Shown here: one piece after another, positions 1 to 8,565 of the stretch
Position numbering within the stretch: position 1 is the stretch's first letter
How the letters are laid out: each line of letters starts with the position of its first letter
DNA from: Bdellovibrionales bacterium
Lineage (GTDB): Bacteria; Myxococcota; XYA12-FULL-58-9; SYDY01
Direction: 5' to 3'
Assembly: GCA_005801425.1 (NCBI GenBank)
Contig: SYDY01000022.1
Span: 1 to 34,587 of the forward strand
DNA: 34,587 nucleotides
The notes under the pieces: generated by a model
Databases searched by the model: none
Told to the model about the DNA's origin: nothing
The model's input: the letters and a program-made list of their open reading frames with translations, nothing else
Translations under genes and position numbers: made by a program

Positions 1-21
1 GCTTCGCGAAGCGCCCCTACA
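1..21. repeat. Right end of a palindromic double-hairpin repeat (cut by window edge)
   Basis: The first bases form a small palindrome (GCTTCGCGAAGC) followed by GCCCCTACA. That is the right-hand half of the repeat family seen complete at 8479-8551, 14401-14470 and 30668-30735. The left half would lie outside the window. Confidence 0.6.
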
Positions 22-131
22 CAAGAAAAAAACGTGGCAAGAATGTATAGTACACAATAGATTATTCTGATTCACCATGGCATAGACTAAAACCCACCTC
101 GTTTGCCGCATACGCCTTGGGGAGGCCGCAC

Positions 132-1580
132 GTGGTCGCAACAAGTTTTATTCTTTTTTTATTGGGTTTCGTTTTTGTCGGCATGCTCGCATCACGCGGT
201 AAACAAAATACATCCAGCGATTATCTGCTCGCCTCGCGCGACATTCATCCTGTGTTTGCAGCGCTTGCAGGCATTGCCACCAATGCTTCGGGATTTATGT
301 TTATTGGTTTGATTGGTGAAACTTATACCAAAGGACTGTCATCCATTTGGATTATGATCGGATGGATCGTGGGCGATTACATTATGTGGCATTCAGGCAT
401 TCACCAAGCCCTTCGTAAAAAATCCGAAGAAACCAATACCGAGACCATTGGTGGATTTATAAGTCACGGACTTAAAAACAAACGTCTTGTCTCGGCCAGC
501 ATCGCCATCATCACCGTCATCTTTTTAGGCACGTACGCTGCCGCACAACTCAAAGCAGGCAGCAAGGCTTTGCATGTTATTTTTGGATGGCACGATTATG
601 CCGGCGCCATCATCGGTGCTATCATCGTGACCATCTATTGTTTTGCCGGTGGCATTCGCGCATCCATTTGGACCAATGTCGCACAATCCTTTGTGATGAT
701 GTTGTCCATGGGCATTATCATGACCACCGCATTGATCGCATGCGGTGGATTTGGCGGTTTATGGGAAACACTGCGCCAAATTGATCCTAGCTTGCTTTCA
801 TTCAACCCCACCGATTCAACCACGGCATTTATTTTCTTTGTTTTAGGATGGCTTGCCGCAGGGATGGGCGTGGTGGGCCAACCCCATATCATGGTTTGCG
901 TCATGACCGTCCGATCGGAAAAAGACATCGCCGCAACACGCACGATTTATTTTATTTGGTATGTTTTGTTCACCGCATCGGCCATCATGGTGGGCTTGTG
1001 CGCACGCGCGCTGTTGCCCATGACCGCAGGATTTGATGCAGAACTTGCGCTTCCTGTCATTGCACAAAAGTTACTGCCTGATGTGTTGATCGGATTCACC
1101 CTCGCCGGCCTTTTTGCCGCCACCATGTCCACCGCCGATTCACAAATTCTTTCATGCTCCGCGGCCATCACCCAAGACTTGGTCCCAAAATGGTCACGCA
1201 GCGTCAAAGCGCTCAAAGCAAGCACCCTGACGGTATCCTCCGTGGTACTCATCATCGCACTTCTCGGTAACAGTGTCTTCACCATGGTGGTCTTCTCATG
1301 GTCGGTTCTTGCCGCAAGCATCGGACCGCTTGTGATCTTGCGCTGCCTCGGTGCCCCGCTTACCGGTCCCATCGCCATGGCAACCTCCATGACAGGCCTC
1401 GTCACCGTGATCCTCTGGCGCAGCGTGCTGCAATGGTCGGGCAATGTGTACGAAGTGTTGCCCGGGATGGTCGCAAGTTTTGTGGTGTATGAGATCTGCC
1501 GCCGTATATTTCAGATAACACATGATATCGCAGAAAAGAGTGCGAACGCATCACAAGGCCTATCAGCCAATCGCGCGTAA
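132..1580 (+). CDS. PutP-like sodium:solute symporter
   Basis: Integral inner-membrane transporter of the SSS family (LeuT fold), expected to couple Na+ entry to uptake of a small solute. The protein is hydrophobic throughout, with about a dozen membrane segments. Best family matches by eye are to PutP: a TNASGFMFIGLIG segment near the N-terminus, VGQPHIMVCVMT in the middle and AATMSTADSQILSCSAAITQ towards the C-terminus; the last corresponds to the Na+-binding Ser/Thr helix of PutP. At about 482 residues the length is normal. I chose the GTG at 132 because GGGGAGG (119-125) sits 6 bases upstream; an in-frame TTG at 117 would overlap that site. Proline as substrate is only a guess. The gene is alone, with the protease fragment 26 bases downstream. 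Confidence 0.85.
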   Translation: MVATSFILFLLGFVFVGMLASRGKQNTSSDYLLASRDIHPVFAALAGIATNASGFMFIGLIGETYTKGLSSIWIMIGWIVGDYIMWHSGIHQALRKKSEETNTETIGGFISHGLKNKRLVSASIAIITVIFLGTYAAAQLKAGSKALHVIFGWHDYAGAIIGAIIVTIYCFAGGIRASIWTNVAQSFVMMLSMGIIMTTALIACGGFGGLWETLRQIDPSLLSFNPTDSTTAFIFFVLGWLAAGMGVVGQPHIMVCVMTVRSEKDIAATRTIYFIWYVLFTASAIMVGLCARALLPMTAGFDAELALPVIAQKLLPDVLIGFTLAGLFAATMSTADSQILSCSAAITQDLVPKWSRSVKALKASTLTVSSVVLIIALLGNSVFTMVVFSWSVLAASIGPLVILRCLGAPLTGPIAMATSMTGLVTVILWRSVLQWSGNVYEVLPGMVASFVVYEICRRIFQITHDIAEKSANASQGLSANRA

Positions 1581-1592
1581 ATAAAAATCTCG

Positions 1593-1606
1593 TGCGATAA
1601 TAAAAT
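1593..1606 (+). promoter_or_regulatory. Extended -10 for a leaderless start of the protease gene
   Basis: TGC followed by GATAAT (1596-1601) lies 5 bases before the ATG at 1607. No Shine-Dalgarno sequence is present in the gap (AAAAT). A start site about 7 bases after the hexamer would fall on or next to the ATG, giving a leaderless mRNA. No convincing -35 is seen, in keeping with an extended -10. Confidence 0.45.
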
Positions 1607-2140
1607 ATGCACTTTCGTTGTTGTTTTTTATTATGCACACTCATCGCATGCACAAATTCTGTGACAGACGATCTCATTGCGCCACATCACAACGATGCAC
1701 AACCTATCCGTGGCGGCATCCTCATCGCCGCCACCGAGTTTCCGGCAGTGGGTGCTGTCCTCGATAAAGACAATAACCATCATTGCACCGGCACCTTGAT
1801 CGGTGACAACTTGGTGATCACCGCCAATCATTGCGTGGATCCCAATATTACGAGTAATCCACCCAAATATTTTCTTCTTGGTGCTGTAAATGCAACGACC
1901 CCTAGCACCAATGCAGCGTATGGCGAGGTGAATGGCACCACTATCGTCCCCAGCACACCAGGCACTTCCGCCCGCCGATTTCGTGTCATCGCCGCAGGGG
2001 GATCATCCACCTACGACATCGCTTTCTTAGATCTAGCACAAGAACCTGCAAAATTCATTCAAGGCATTGTCCCTGTCCCTGTATTGGCTCCCGCACTTCT
2101 GGATATGAACAATGGAAAAGAGCCGAAATCACCATGGTAG
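1607..2140 (+). CDS. Trypsin-like serine protease, N-terminal part (frameshifted gene, piece 1 of 3)
   Basis: N-terminal half of a secreted S1-family protease. Residues 1-15 are a lipoprotein signal peptide with lipobox LIAC (Cys15), so the product should be lipidated and exported. The trypsin fold is shown by a His site (ITANHC, His75, with a probable Cys60-Cys76 disulfide) and an Asp site (TYDIAFLDL, Asp137). The frame ends at 2140 in sequence that no longer looks like protease, while the next frame carries on with AEITMVGFGRT, a normal trypsin segment. The switch is best placed at the AAAA run at 2116-2119, where one missing A restores the frame. The gene is therefore a recent pseudogene, or this is a sequencing error. 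Confidence 0.75.
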   Translation: MHFRCCFLLCTLIACTNSVTDDLIAPHHNDAQPIRGGILIAATEFPAVGAVLDKDNNHHCTGTLIGDNLVITANHCVDPNITSNPPKYFLLGAVNATTPSTNAAYGEVNGTTIVPSTPGTSARRFRVIAAGGSSTYDIAFLDLAQEPAKFIQGIVPVPVLAPALLDMNNGKEPKSPW

Positions 2141-2550
2141 GCTTCGGAAGAACCGAACAACCCACAAACATCGTACCCGGCGGAACGAAACGAAAATTTG
2201 TCACAAAAATTTATGATTTCGCGAAACTATCGGCCGATGACACCAGTCCTGAACCCGCATATTTGCTTTTTAAATCCAACTACGATCCGAACCACATCGG
2301 GGGTTCATGCCCTGGTGATTCAGGCGGCCCTGTGATGTGGCGCGATCCCAACAATCAATATTTTATCGCGGGTGTTTCCCATGCAGGAAGCACAAGCGAT
2401 TGTTCCAATATTCCCAACAAAGATTTTTATATCCAACTCTACTCACGGATTGATCTCCATATCCCTCTTCTATGCGGTGCATCTACCGACTCGCCCAATT
2501 GCAGTTGTCCCAGTGAGATCACACCCAGAAACAAGTCGAAGGATTCATAG
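2134..2550 (+). CDS. Trypsin-like serine protease, catalytic-Ser part (piece 2 of 3)
   Basis: Continues the protease of 1607-2140 after a -1 frame change. The catalytic serine motif GGSCPGDSGGPV is intact near residue 63 of this piece, followed by a substrate-pocket region (FIAGVSHAGS). The true coding stretch begins around 2120; the ATG at 2134 is merely the first Met codon in frame and has no ribosome site. The last residues (NCSCPSEITPRNKSK) lead into an EGF-like unit but run out of frame. A second -1 change between about 2517 and 2550 is needed to join the EGF repeats. Confidence 0.7.
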   Translation: MVGFGRTEQPTNIVPGGTKRKFVTKIYDFAKLSADDTSPEPAYLLFKSNYDPNHIGGSCPGDSGGPVMWRDPNNQYFIAGVSHAGSTSDCSNIPNKDFYIQLYSRIDLHIPLLCGASTDSPNCSCPSEITPRNKSKDS

Positions 2551-3431
2551 GAATAACCTGCGAAACCAACGTCAACGATTGCGCAAACAATCCGTGTGCA
2601 AATGGAGGAACATGCAACGATGGCATCAACGCATTCAGTTGCACATGCATCAATGGGTATACTGGCGACACCTGCCAATGCCCACCAGGATCTTCAGGAC
2701 CCACATGTGCAAATATCGACGACTGCGCAAACCATCCATGCCACAATGGAGGCACATGCGTGGATGGCATCAATACATTTACATGCCAATGCGCCATCAA
2801 TTTCTCAGGCAATTTATGTGATACAAATCTTGACGATTGTGCAAACCATCCGTGTCTCAACGGGGGGACATGCGTCGATCAAGAAAACGATTTTACCTGC
2901 ACATGCCCCACGCGATACACCGGAATGACATGCGCCGTGGACATCGGTTATTGTGAACCCAACCCATGTCTTCACCATGGATTCTGTACCAACGACGGTG
3001 ATGATTTTACATGCACATGCCCATCGGGCTACACAGGCGAAACCTGCGAAATATACCACGACCCACGTACATCCAATCCCTGTCAAAATAATGGGACATG
3101 CACCGCCAATGGCGGAGATTTCAGCTGTGAGTGCACATCAGGTTTTCACGGAGATATTTGTGCCGATGATATCAATGAATGCACACAGGGTCACGCGCCC
3201 TGCGATCCCCATGCCCTATGCAGCAACATTCTTGGAAGTTTTACATGCACATGCCTTGAAGGTTACAGCGGCAATGGGAACACCTGCACGGCCATTCCCT
3301 CGAAATCAGGCGGAGGCTGTACTTTAGGAACCGCGTACAACCCTTTTCTTTTTATTATTTCATTTTATGCATTTCTACGCTGCCGTCGATCGCAGCATCA
3401 ATTCATCACGAATTTTTTCGATCAACCGTGA
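2517..3431 (+). CDS. EGF-like repeat tail with C-terminal sorting-type anchor (piece 3 of 3)
   Basis: Open frame encoding six EGF-like modules with the usual six-cysteine spacing, of the form DDCANHPCHNGGTC...FTC.C...G..C; several look calcium-binding (NDC, DDC, NEC starts). The end is GGGCTLG, then a hydrophobic stretch (FLFIISFYAF), then RCRR. This Cys/Gly-rich + membrane + Arg layout resembles the MYXO-CTERM and JDVT-CTERM class of sorting tails. There is no start codon in this frame before the GTG at 2760, so it only makes sense as the continuation of the protease. The 3' end overlaps the converging gene on the minus strand by 57 bases. EGF modules usually serve adhesion or binding, so a surface protease is likely. 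Confidence 0.75.
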   Translation, partial: DHTQKQVEGFIGITCETNVNDCANNPCANGGTCNDGINAFSCTCINGYTGDTCQCPPGSSGPTCANIDDCANHPCHNGGTCVDGINTFTCQCAINFSGNLCDTNLDDCANHPCLNGGTCVDQENDFTCTCPTRYTGMTCAVDIGYCEPNPCLHHGFCTNDGDDFTCTCPSGYTGETCEIYHDPRTSNPCQNNGTCTANGGDFSCECTSGFHGDICADDINECTQGHAPCDPHALCSNILGSFTCTCLEGYSGNGNTCTAIPSKSGGGCTLGTAYNPFLFIISFYAFLRCRRSQHQFITNFFDQP

Positions 3432-6185
3432 TTGAAGCAAAACGCGTGAGGGGCGAAATGTCAAAAACTTAGGATGCCATCGCTGCCACCAAGGCCATGC
3501 CTGACGTTCACTTCCCGTGAGATAATCAAGCCACATATTAAGTTTCGATTCAGGAACCGAACCCAAACTTACCATGCTCCTCACATCGTTTCGCATTTCA
3601 TCAAGCGAGGCAATGCGCATACTTACAAAATGTTCACCCTCACGACTGGCATGCTTTCGTAAATGTTTTTTCTCGCAATCAATGGCATTTTCCAAGCATC
3701 CAATACGTTTTAATCGCAACAACACAGATGAAAGACTTTCATTCACACGTACCGGTTCAGGATAAATCTGTTTCATCTGCAATACTTTGTGACTTGCCCA
3801 ACGTGGTTTAATTTGACTCAAAATCATGTTGCGTTCGTACTCAGAGACTACCGCGTTTAAATCAATCACACGCAAAGCGGTCTCACCCAATTCTTTAAAT
3901 CGACGATGGCGCGCACGCCACTCATGCGGCATAAGTGTTTGGCTTGCCACCGAATCGTCATGTTCAAGAAGCGCCTGTTCTACAAGTTCAAGAACATCAT
4001 AGGCACGACGAAACCTTTCTTTTAAACCAGGATCCGACGCAGACATCACATCCGGATAATCCGCAACCAAGGCCAATACCTCGGGTTCCAGACGGTCATA
4101 CACACCACGTTCTTCAAACCCTGTCAGCTTGGGAGGTGGTGTCCGTGCTTTGTCGCTTTGAAAAAGACGATACAATACGAATAGCCCCGTTTTGTCGGTG
4201 GATCGTATAAATGTTTGTATTGCTTCGCCGCGCTCGCTATCCGTATAGCCATGTGTTCGGATGCGTTTTCCAAGTTCAACAAATGCCTCAGGCAAACGCC
4301 AAGGCGGTATTGCATATTCAAACTCGTCGCAAAGCTCCTCAAGTTGTTCGACCGTCAAACTTGAAATGGTTGCAAAATGATTGCGTTCAATACGGTATTC
4401 AAGACGCATTTTTGCACTGTCGGATCCACCTTCACGGGACATTTTAGGAAATTGAATTTTGAGTGCACGGCTTAAGCGCTCAAGCACCTCTGAGATCTCA
4501 TTGCCTGTTACCTTCGTATCGGAAAAGGTGATCCCCACCACAACACATTTGAATGGGTCACCTTCAGCCACGCGCCCATCACCCATGGCACGTTCAATGG
4601 TACTCGTCACAGCGTATGATTCATCACCGCTATGCACAGTCTCAGTCGTCTTGGTATTGGCACGAGTTCGGCGTTCCATCACACGATGCCCATCGCTTGC
4701 GACAAAACCACGCACTTCCCGCTCACGTTGCCATCCAAAGAGGCGAAACAAAACGCCAAAACCCCATCGCACACGCCGTCTGTGGATTTCTACTTTTTCT
4801 AAATAACGTCGTTCAATCCCAAGTCCACTCAATTTGCCGGCTTCTTGGCCCCACGCCTGCAGCAGTGCTTCCGATTCTTCTTTCCCGTTTTCAGGACGAA
4901 GTTCCAACCGCCCAGGAAGTTGCCCATGCAATGCCATGGCGTAACTATCGCGTGCGGCAGGATTGTTCATATTAAAACGGAAAACCTGGGTTCCTGCCAT
5001 CACCGCCACATCGGCGACAGATGCATCAGCAAGACCTTTGACATTAGTAAAAACACCCTTGCCGTACAATCGAAGCGGACGATACGCCACCTCCATGGCG
5101 TATCCATCGGAGAGTGCAATTTTTCGGACACTGCGTTCAAAGGACCCTTTGACGGATCCTGTCAGCCCCACCGTGGTGGGTCCTGCCGTAAAACACAATG
5201 CGCCGCTCAATGTCCCTGATGTTTGTGTGCGCACCACACCATCCATGGGAACAGTATCGGGATTGCGTAAATCGGCAGCAATGCCCCATTCTTTGCGTGA
5301 TGCCACACCATTGGAAAGATGATGCCCTTTGGCATCACTCATGGCATGCAGTTCTTCTTGACTCAACCAGCGTTCAACAATCACCGCGCGATGTTTGGCA
5401 AGGCCCATCGAGCCCTTAAGGCCTAACCCACCTACCGTCACAAAGCCTGCCGAAAATCCACCGGCCCGCGACACCACCGTGCTCATGCGCGCACGCCATC
5501 TGTCTTGTGACGGATCTTTTCCTAAAAGCTGAACCGCATCGCGGCTATTCATGGACACCCAAGCGCTGCCGGAGACTGCAAAATCCTGGGCCATATGGGC
5601 AACACCCCAAATGGCCGTTCTCAGTCCCCCAAAATCTCGATCAATGTGCGTGCTGCAACCGATGGATCCACCGGCCCATGCGATTTCCTGCTGCAATGAT
5701 TCAATCCCATCCTGCAGCTGAGGGACTAAATCAACAAGCGCATCAGCACCATAATCGCTTCCAAGCTGCAGACTTTCATCATCGTCCGCCATCACTCGAT
5801 TGCGATATGCGTCACCCCACAGATTTTCACACGCATCAAGCGAACTTATCGATGTTTGACGTACGCGTACGTGATCACCACCACGCGTACGCCATTGATC
5901 CATCGATTTCCTGATCCAAGACGCACCCGATTCTTCATGTTCTTCGGAATTCGGGAATATCAATTTGATCGTATGTGTATTTTCCACACGAACATGAGGA
6001 GCCCGCACGGGCGACGATGGCCGAGAACCTGAATTTGAACTCGCATCAAAGAATTGGTCCCCGGTTCCTGACGCATCGTCAGGAAAAAAAGCGGAATTCG
6101 TAGACGGCGATCTTGGCGCATCATCATTGTGCGTATTCGCCAATAGAAGCCGGGGACTTGCGGATCTGCTGCGGACCGAAGCCAT
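3375..6185 (-). CDS. Large unknown protein, Ser-rich N-terminus (936 aa)
   Basis: I do not recognise this family. The first ~90 residues are low-complexity, rich in Ser, Pro, Asp and Asn. A Gly/Ala-rich region follows at roughly 240-290 (VTVGGLGLKGSMGLAKHR), then a mixed alpha/beta region and a long charged, probably helical C-terminal half. No signal peptide, membrane segment or catalytic motif is evident, so a cytoplasmic location or export by a dedicated secretion system is possible. I start it at the ATG at 6185, preceded by GGGGAGAGG (6187-6195); the upstream TTG at 6197 overlaps that site. It lies downstream of rpsA on the same strand, separated by a hairpin at 6259-6293. Its 3' end overlaps the end of the EGF frame. 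Confidence 0.75.
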   Translation of the reverse strand: MASVRSRSASPRLLLANTHNDDAPRSPSTNSAFFPDDASGTGDQFFDASSNSGSRPSSPVRAPHVRVENTHTIKLIFPNSEEHEESGASWIRKSMDQWRTRGGDHVRVRQTSISSLDACENLWGDAYRNRVMADDDESLQLGSDYGADALVDLVPQLQDGIESLQQEIAWAGGSIGCSTHIDRDFGGLRTAIWGVAHMAQDFAVSGSAWVSMNSRDAVQLLGKDPSQDRWRARMSTVVSRAGGFSAGFVTVGGLGLKGSMGLAKHRAVIVERWLSQEELHAMSDAKGHHLSNGVASRKEWGIAADLRNPDTVPMDGVVRTQTSGTLSGALCFTAGPTTVGLTGSVKGSFERSVRKIALSDGYAMEVAYRPLRLYGKGVFTNVKGLADASVADVAVMAGTQVFRFNMNNPAARDSYAMALHGQLPGRLELRPENGKEESEALLQAWGQEAGKLSGLGIERRYLEKVEIHRRRVRWGFGVLFRLFGWQREREVRGFVASDGHRVMERRTRANTKTTETVHSGDESYAVTSTIERAMGDGRVAEGDPFKCVVVGITFSDTKVTGNEISEVLERLSRALKIQFPKMSREGGSDSAKMRLEYRIERNHFATISSLTVEQLEELCDEFEYAIPPWRLPEAFVELGKRIRTHGYTDSERGEAIQTFIRSTDKTGLFVLYRLFQSDKARTPPPKLTGFEERGVYDRLEPEVLALVADYPDVMSASDPGLKERFRRAYDVLELVEQALLEHDDSVASQTLMPHEWRARHRRFKELGETALRVIDLNAVVSEYERNMILSQIKPRWASHKVLQMKQIYPEPVRVNESLSSVLLRLKRIGCLENAIDCEKKHLRKHASREGEHFVSMRIASLDEMRNDVRSMVSLGSVPESKLNMWLDYLTGSERQAWPWWQRWHPKFLTFRPSRVLLQSRLIEKIRDELMLRSTAA

Positions 6186-6258
6186 ACCTCTCCCCAATCG
6201 TTAAGAGCGGTACGGGGGCATTTAGAATTATCGGAGAAGAAGTGCGTAAGGTGTGTGA

Positions 6259-6293
6259 TTTGTCGGAGCGGATGTAAAATCCGCCCCGACAAA
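6259..6293 (-). terminator. Strong hairpin after rpsA (terminator or palindromic repeat)
   Basis: Two 15-base arms (TTTGTCGGAGCGGAT and ATCCGCCCCGACAAA) pair with one G-U around a 5-base loop, 13 bases beyond the rpsA stop. No long U-run follows on the minus strand, so it is not a classical intrinsic terminator. Its CCCCGACA end resembles the dispersed palindromic repeats, notably 30726-30736. Confidence 0.5.
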
Positions 6294-6305
6294 TATTAGA
6301 AACTA

Positions 6306-8057
6306 TTATTGACGATCTGTGCCGCCGATATTGCCGAGTTTGCCTGCAAGTGCAGCACCCAATGAGCCTAAGCCCGAACCGCTTGCGGCGGCACTCGGTG
6401 TGCCGCTTGTTGCAGCCGCTGCGTGATCTTGCATGTACGCGCGATAATCGCTCGTGCCCTCTTGCGCTGCCTTGATGGACAACGAAATGCGGCGTTCTGC
6501 GGGATCAAGATCAAGCACAAGGACTTCCACTTGATCACCGGCTTTAAGAACATCGCTGGCTTTTTCTACACGGCTTTCCGAAAGCTCGGAAATATGACAG
6601 AGGCCGTCGATACCTGGCTCGATTTCAACAAACGCACCGAAATCGGTAAGTTTGATGACTGTGCCCGTCACTTTGGTGCCGCGTGGGAAGCGTCGTGGTA
6701 ACGTTTCCCATGGATCATCGGTCAACTGCTTGATGCCGAGGCTGAAACGCTCATTGTCAACATCAATATTGAGAACAACCGCTTCAACACGATCGCCCTT
6801 GTTGAACAACTCGCTTGGATGCTTCACACGATGGGTCCAGCTCAAGTCGGACACGTGCACCAAACCATCGATGCCATCTTCCACACCGACGAAGATACCG
6901 AAGTCGGTGATATTGCGCACAACGCCTTCGAGAACCGCGCCCACTGGATAACGCTCGCTGATGAGTGTCCATGGATTGGGTTCGCACTGCTTCATGCCGA
7001 GGCTGATGCGCTTTTGGCTGAGGTCGACATCGAGCACCTTGGCTTCGACTTCGTCGCCCACGTTCACAAGTTTGGATGGGTGCTTCACGCGTGCCGTCCA
7101 GCTCATTTCTGAAACGTGTACCAAACCTTCAACACCTGGCTCCACTTCGATGAACGCGCCGTAATCGGTCATGCTCACGACTTTGCCGGACACATGTTTG
7201 CCGATGGGGTACTTCTCAGAAGCATTGGCCCATGGATCTTCGGTGATTTGCTTGTAGCCGAGCGATACGCGTTCGCTCTCGGCATCAAACTTAAGCACTT
7301 TGACTTTGATCTCATCACCCACTTTGAACATTTCGGAGGGGTGATTGATACGGCCCCAGCTCATGTCGGTGATGTGCAAGAGACCATCGATACCGCCCAA
7401 ATCAACGAACGCACCGTATTCGGTGAGGTTCTTGACTTGGCCCAACATCGTCTCGCCTTCGGAGAGTTTCTTGAGGGTCTCTTTTTTGTGCTCTTCGCGC
7501 TCTTCTTCAAGAAGCACACGACGCGACAACACGATATTGCCACGTTTTTTGTTGAACTTGATCACTTTGAACTTGAAGGTTTGACCGACAAGGCTTTCGA
7601 GATTGCGAATAGGACGGAGATCCACCTGGCTGCCTGGCAAAAATGCCTTGACGCCGATGTCCACCGACAAGCCGCCTTTGACGCGGCCAATGACGGTACC
7701 ATCCACCAAATCACCGCGCTCTGCGGCAGCGGTGATGTCGTCCCAAACACGCAGTTTGTCCGCTTTTTCTTTGCTGACCACCACGAGGCCGGAATCGTCT
7801 TCGCGGCTTTCGATATATACATCAATCAGGTCACCGACATTGACGTTGGGCTTTCCGTCAACGGTCATGAACTCTGACATAGGAAGCGTGGCTTCGCTTT
7901 TGTAACCGATATCCAAAAGGATAAAATCTTTGCTTACTTCAAGGATGCGGCCTTTGACGATTTCGCCTTCGCGCACTGCTTCTTGGCGAGCCATGCTCTC
8001 TTCAAACATTTCTGCGAAGGACATGTCATCAACGGGACTTTGGGTTTGGGTTTCCAT
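6306..8057 (-). CDS. rpsA: 30S ribosomal protein S1
   Basis: RNA-binding protein of the small subunit that helps place structured or weak-SD mRNAs on the ribosome. The 583-residue product has six S1 (OB-fold) domains, beginning at about residues 30, 115, 200, 285, 372 and 459. The central copies carry the typical [20 protein letters not shown] pattern, followed by HPSE and VGDE/KGD signatures. The C-terminal ~45 residues are Ala/Gly/Ser-rich and likely disordered. Length and domain number match the proteobacterial form. The ATG at 8057 has only a poor SD, which is common for rpsA and fits S1 autoregulation. A hairpin lies in its leader (8081-8104), and the upstream gene is rpsU with its own terminator. 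Confidence 0.97.
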   Translation of the reverse strand: METQTQSPVDDMSFAEMFEESMARQEAVREGEIVKGRILEVSKDFILLDIGYKSEATLPMSEFMTVDGKPNVNVGDLIDVYIESREDDSGLVVVSKEKADKLRVWDDITAAAERGDLVDGTVIGRVKGGLSVDIGVKAFLPGSQVDLRPIRNLESLVGQTFKFKVIKFNKKRGNIVLSRRVLLEEEREEHKKETLKKLSEGETMLGQVKNLTEYGAFVDLGGIDGLLHITDMSWGRINHPSEMFKVGDEIKVKVLKFDAESERVSLGYKQITEDPWANASEKYPIGKHVSGKVVSMTDYGAFIEVEPGVEGLVHVSEMSWTARVKHPSKLVNVGDEVEAKVLDVDLSQKRISLGMKQCEPNPWTLISERYPVGAVLEGVVRNITDFGIFVGVEDGIDGLVHVSDLSWTHRVKHPSELFNKGDRVEAVVLNIDVDNERFSLGIKQLTDDPWETLPRRFPRGTKVTGTVIKLTDFGAFVEIEPGIDGLCHISELSESRVEKASDVLKAGDQVEVLVLDLDPAERRISLSIKAAQEGTSDYRAYMQDHAAAATSGTPSAAASGSGLGSLGAALAGKLGNIGGTDRQ

Positions 8058-8080
8058 GGATTTAAGTTCTCTACCAAGTG

Positions 8081-8104
8081 CCCCATGTTTTGAAAAACAC
8101 GGGG
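8081..8104 (-). promoter_or_regulatory. Hairpin in the rpsA leader
   Basis: CCCCATGTTTT pairs with AAAACACGGGG (one G-U type pair) between the rpsU terminator and the rpsA start, 24 bases before the ATG. It is flanked by A/U-rich sequence, which S1 is known to bind. A role in S1 autoregulation is inference; it could also be a simple structural spacer. Confidence 0.4.
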
Positions 8105-8127
8105 GAAAAATTTAAAAAAAATAAGAC

Positions 8128-8152
8128 AAAAAAAGGGGGATTGCTCCCCCTT
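8128..8152 (-). terminator. Intrinsic terminator of rpsU
   Basis: On the minus strand AAGGGGGA pairs with TCCCCCTT around a GCAA tetraloop (GNRA type), followed by a run of T. It begins 5 bases after the rpsU stop codon, so rpsU is probably transcribed separately from rpsA. Confidence 0.88.
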
Positions 8153-8157
8153 CGAAA

Positions 8158-8364
8158 TTAACTAGGACGCGTCACCGAGCGGGCTGCGCTTCGGCGCGTT
8201 CGTTTTTCTGCCGCGCGTACTTTTTCTTTTTTACGCATCGACGGTTTGAGGAAGTGCTCGCGACGACGGAGCTCTTTCAAAATTCCTGAGGCCTCTACTT
8301 TTTTCTTGAAACGCTTGAGCGCTTTTTCGAAGTGTTCGCCTTCGCGAAGAATCACTGTGGCCAA
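8158..8364 (-). CDS. rpsU: 30S ribosomal protein S21
   Basis: Small basic protein of the 30S subunit, 68 residues, with the family pattern EHFEKALKRFKKKVEASGIL followed by ELRRREHFLKPS and a Lys/Arg-rich tail. The start is a TTG at 8364. It is supported by a very strong ribosome site, AGGAGGT at 8372-8378, 7 bases upstream, and by the family N-terminus (ATVILREGE compares with the usual PVIKVREGE). It has its own terminator at 8128-8152. TTG starts are unusual for such a highly expressed gene. Confidence 0.95.
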   Translation of the reverse strand: MATVILREGEHFEKALKRFKKKVEASGILKELRRREHFLKPSMRKKEKVRAAEKRTRRSAARSVTRPS

Positions 8365-8478
8365 AGAAAATACCTCCTCACGTGCCAGGTTGGCGAGAAC
8401 GCGGGTTTATGACAGCTAGAACCGGGGGGGTCAATACTAGGCCTATCGCGTTCTAAAAACGTGTATGCATGTTATGGG

Positions 8479-8551
8479 TAGGGGCGGTTCGTGAACCGCC
8501 CTTGCGGCGCTTGTAGTATGAAAACAGGTCGGTTCGCGAACCGCCCCTACA
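8479..8551. repeat. Double-hairpin palindromic repeat (REP/BIME-like)
   Basis: The left hairpin has arms around GGTTCGTGAACC and begins TAGGGGCGG. The right hairpin is built on GGTTCGCGAACC and ends CCGCCCCTACA. The ~28-base linker is not conserved. The outer ends are inverted copies of one another. It sits between the 3' end of the pseudouridine synthase gene and the rpsU promoter region. Related copies are at 1-21, 14401-14470, 30424-30471 and 30668-30735. Confidence 0.85.
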
Positions 8552-8565
8552 TGAGGGAATGAGCA

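Noticed and set aside
2110-2140. Programmed -1 frameshift in the protease gene at the AAAA run
   Set aside because: The zero-frame codons do not form an X XXY YYZ slippery heptamer and no downstream stimulator is evident. A lost base is simpler.
7116-7877. 253-residue frame antisense to rpsA
   Set aside because: It mirrors the S1 repeats, has no ribosome site and resembles no family; a shadow of the conserved gene.
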